From Streptomyces toyocaensis (GTDB taxonomy: Bacteria; Actinomycetota; Actinomycetes; Streptomycetales; Streptomycetaceae), in the NCBI RefSeq assembly GCF_000725125.1, contig NZ_JFCB01000004.1:1-64000 (forward strand): DNA of 64,000 nucleotides. The letters run 5' to 3'. The translations under genes and the position numbers were made by a program. Below the pieces are notes generated by a model. That model was not told the DNA's origin. It ran no database searches and saw only the letters and a program-made list of their open reading frames with translations. This document shows, in pieces, positions 63,584-64,000 of the stretch (its first letter is position 1; each line of letters begins with the position of its first letter).

Positions 63584-64000
63584 ATGCACTGCCCCTTCTG
63601 CAGGCACCCCGACAGCCGTGTCGTCGACAGCCGTACGACCGACGACGGCACGTCGATCCGCCGGCGTCGCCAGTGCCCGGACTGCTCCCGTCGTTTCACG
63701 ACCGTGGAGACGTGTTCGCTCATGGTGGTCAAGCGGTCCGGAGTCACCGAGCCTTTCAGCCGTACCAAGATCATCAACGGGGTGCGCAAAGCCTGTCAGG
63801 GGCGGCCCGTCACCGAGGACGCCCTCGCCCAGCTCGGCCAGCGGGTCGAGGAGGCGGTACGGGCCACCGGGAGTGCCGAGCTCACCACCCACGACGTGGG
63901 ACTGGCCATACTCGGCCCGTTGCAGGAGCTCGACCTCGTCGCCTACCTGCGGTTCGCGTCCGTCTACCGGGCGTTCGACTCGCTCGAGGACTTCGAGGCC
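63584..64000 (+). CDS. nrdR: Ribonucleotide reductase transcriptional repressor NrdR (3' end outside window)
   Basis: 139 codons are visible from ATG 63584 (GGGAG upstream) with no stop before the window end. The N-terminal zinc ribbon has Cys3, Cys6, Cys31 and Cys34 (MHCPFC and CPDC). The ATP-cone domain spans about 46-136 ([29 protein letters not shown]). NrdR binds ATP/dATP and represses ribonucleotide reductase genes. In Streptomyces nrdR is followed by nrdJ, which should lie just beyond this window. The tandem boxes upstream indicate autoregulation. Confidence 0.97.
   Translation, partial: MHCPFCRHPDSRVVDSRTTDDGTSIRRRRQCPDCSRRFTTVETCSLMVVKRSGVTEPFSRTKIINGVRKACQGRPVTEDALAQLGQRVEEAVRATGSAELTTHDVGLAILGPLQELDLVAYLRFASVYRAFDSLEDFEA

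Overview
The window looks like a chromosomal segment of a Streptomyces species. The DNA is very GC-rich, codon third positions are almost all G or C, GTG/TTG starts and GGAGG-type ribosome sites are common, and gene order matches, from memory, the S. coelicolor block around SCO5746-SCO5804 (osaCAB, ftsK, rimO-pgsA-cinA-clgR, recA-recX, gluABCD, miaB, miaA, dapF, rshA, hflX, dinG, lexA, nrdR). No transposon, prophage or CRISPR array was seen. This is mostly conserved core chromosome with a few lineage-variable islets.

Layout. 1-1000: a terminator, a shortened DegT-type aminotransferase remnant and tRNA-Thr(GGT) with its own promoter and terminator. 988-10602: the osmoadaptation module, with osaC (SpoIIE-type phosphatase fused to an anti-sigma-like kinase) divergent from the giant poly-HAMP hybrid kinase osaA and the response regulator osaB. 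10778-18699: ftsK, a RodZ-like membrane HTH protein, rimO-pgsA-cinA with overlapping stop/start codons, clgR and dpsB. 18707-24736: a small membrane protein, then nei2 and lhr DNA-repair genes on the minus strand. 24837-28029: an AraC regulator with azlC and azlD (azlD frameshifted in this sequence), a prenyltransferase-fold protein and a DUF3046 protein. 28088-31505: an AI-2E-type permease and recA-recX with a LexA-box promoter. 31549-33062: class F sortase plus a secreted DUF4397 protein.

33248-36080 is the most unusual part. Two paralogous USP-like proteins flank a small winged-helix regulator. The second is translationally coupled to a TerC-family membrane protein. A 28-bp element lies upstream of both paralogues (25 of 28 bases identical), and the regulator has a good promoter placing its start site at the ATG. 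I think this is a self-contained stress or metal regulon and the best candidate here for an undescribed system.

36187-44899: an FAD monooxygenase with operator-like dyads, the gluABCD amino-acid ABC transporter, an OmpR-type two-component system and an orphan TAXI-type binding protein. 45006-56866: housekeeping genes (MazG-like, miaB, LigB-like, an antitoxin-like pair, miaA, dapF, rshA, an M1 aminopeptidase, hflX). 56933-59497: two tandem paralogous lipoprotein serine proteases. 60127-64000: dinG, lexA with its LexA box, and the 5' part of nrdR behind two NrdR boxes spaced 31 bp apart.

Functional themes. DNA repair and SOS: recA, recX, lexA, dinG, lhr, nei2, nrdR, ftsK. Osmotic and general stress: osaABC, clgR, dpsB, rshA, USP-like/TerC. 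tRNA, ribosome and translation modification: miaA, miaB, rimO, hflX, tRNA-Thr. At least eight genes have a TANNNT -10 motif 6-7 nt before the start codon, suggesting leaderless mRNAs.
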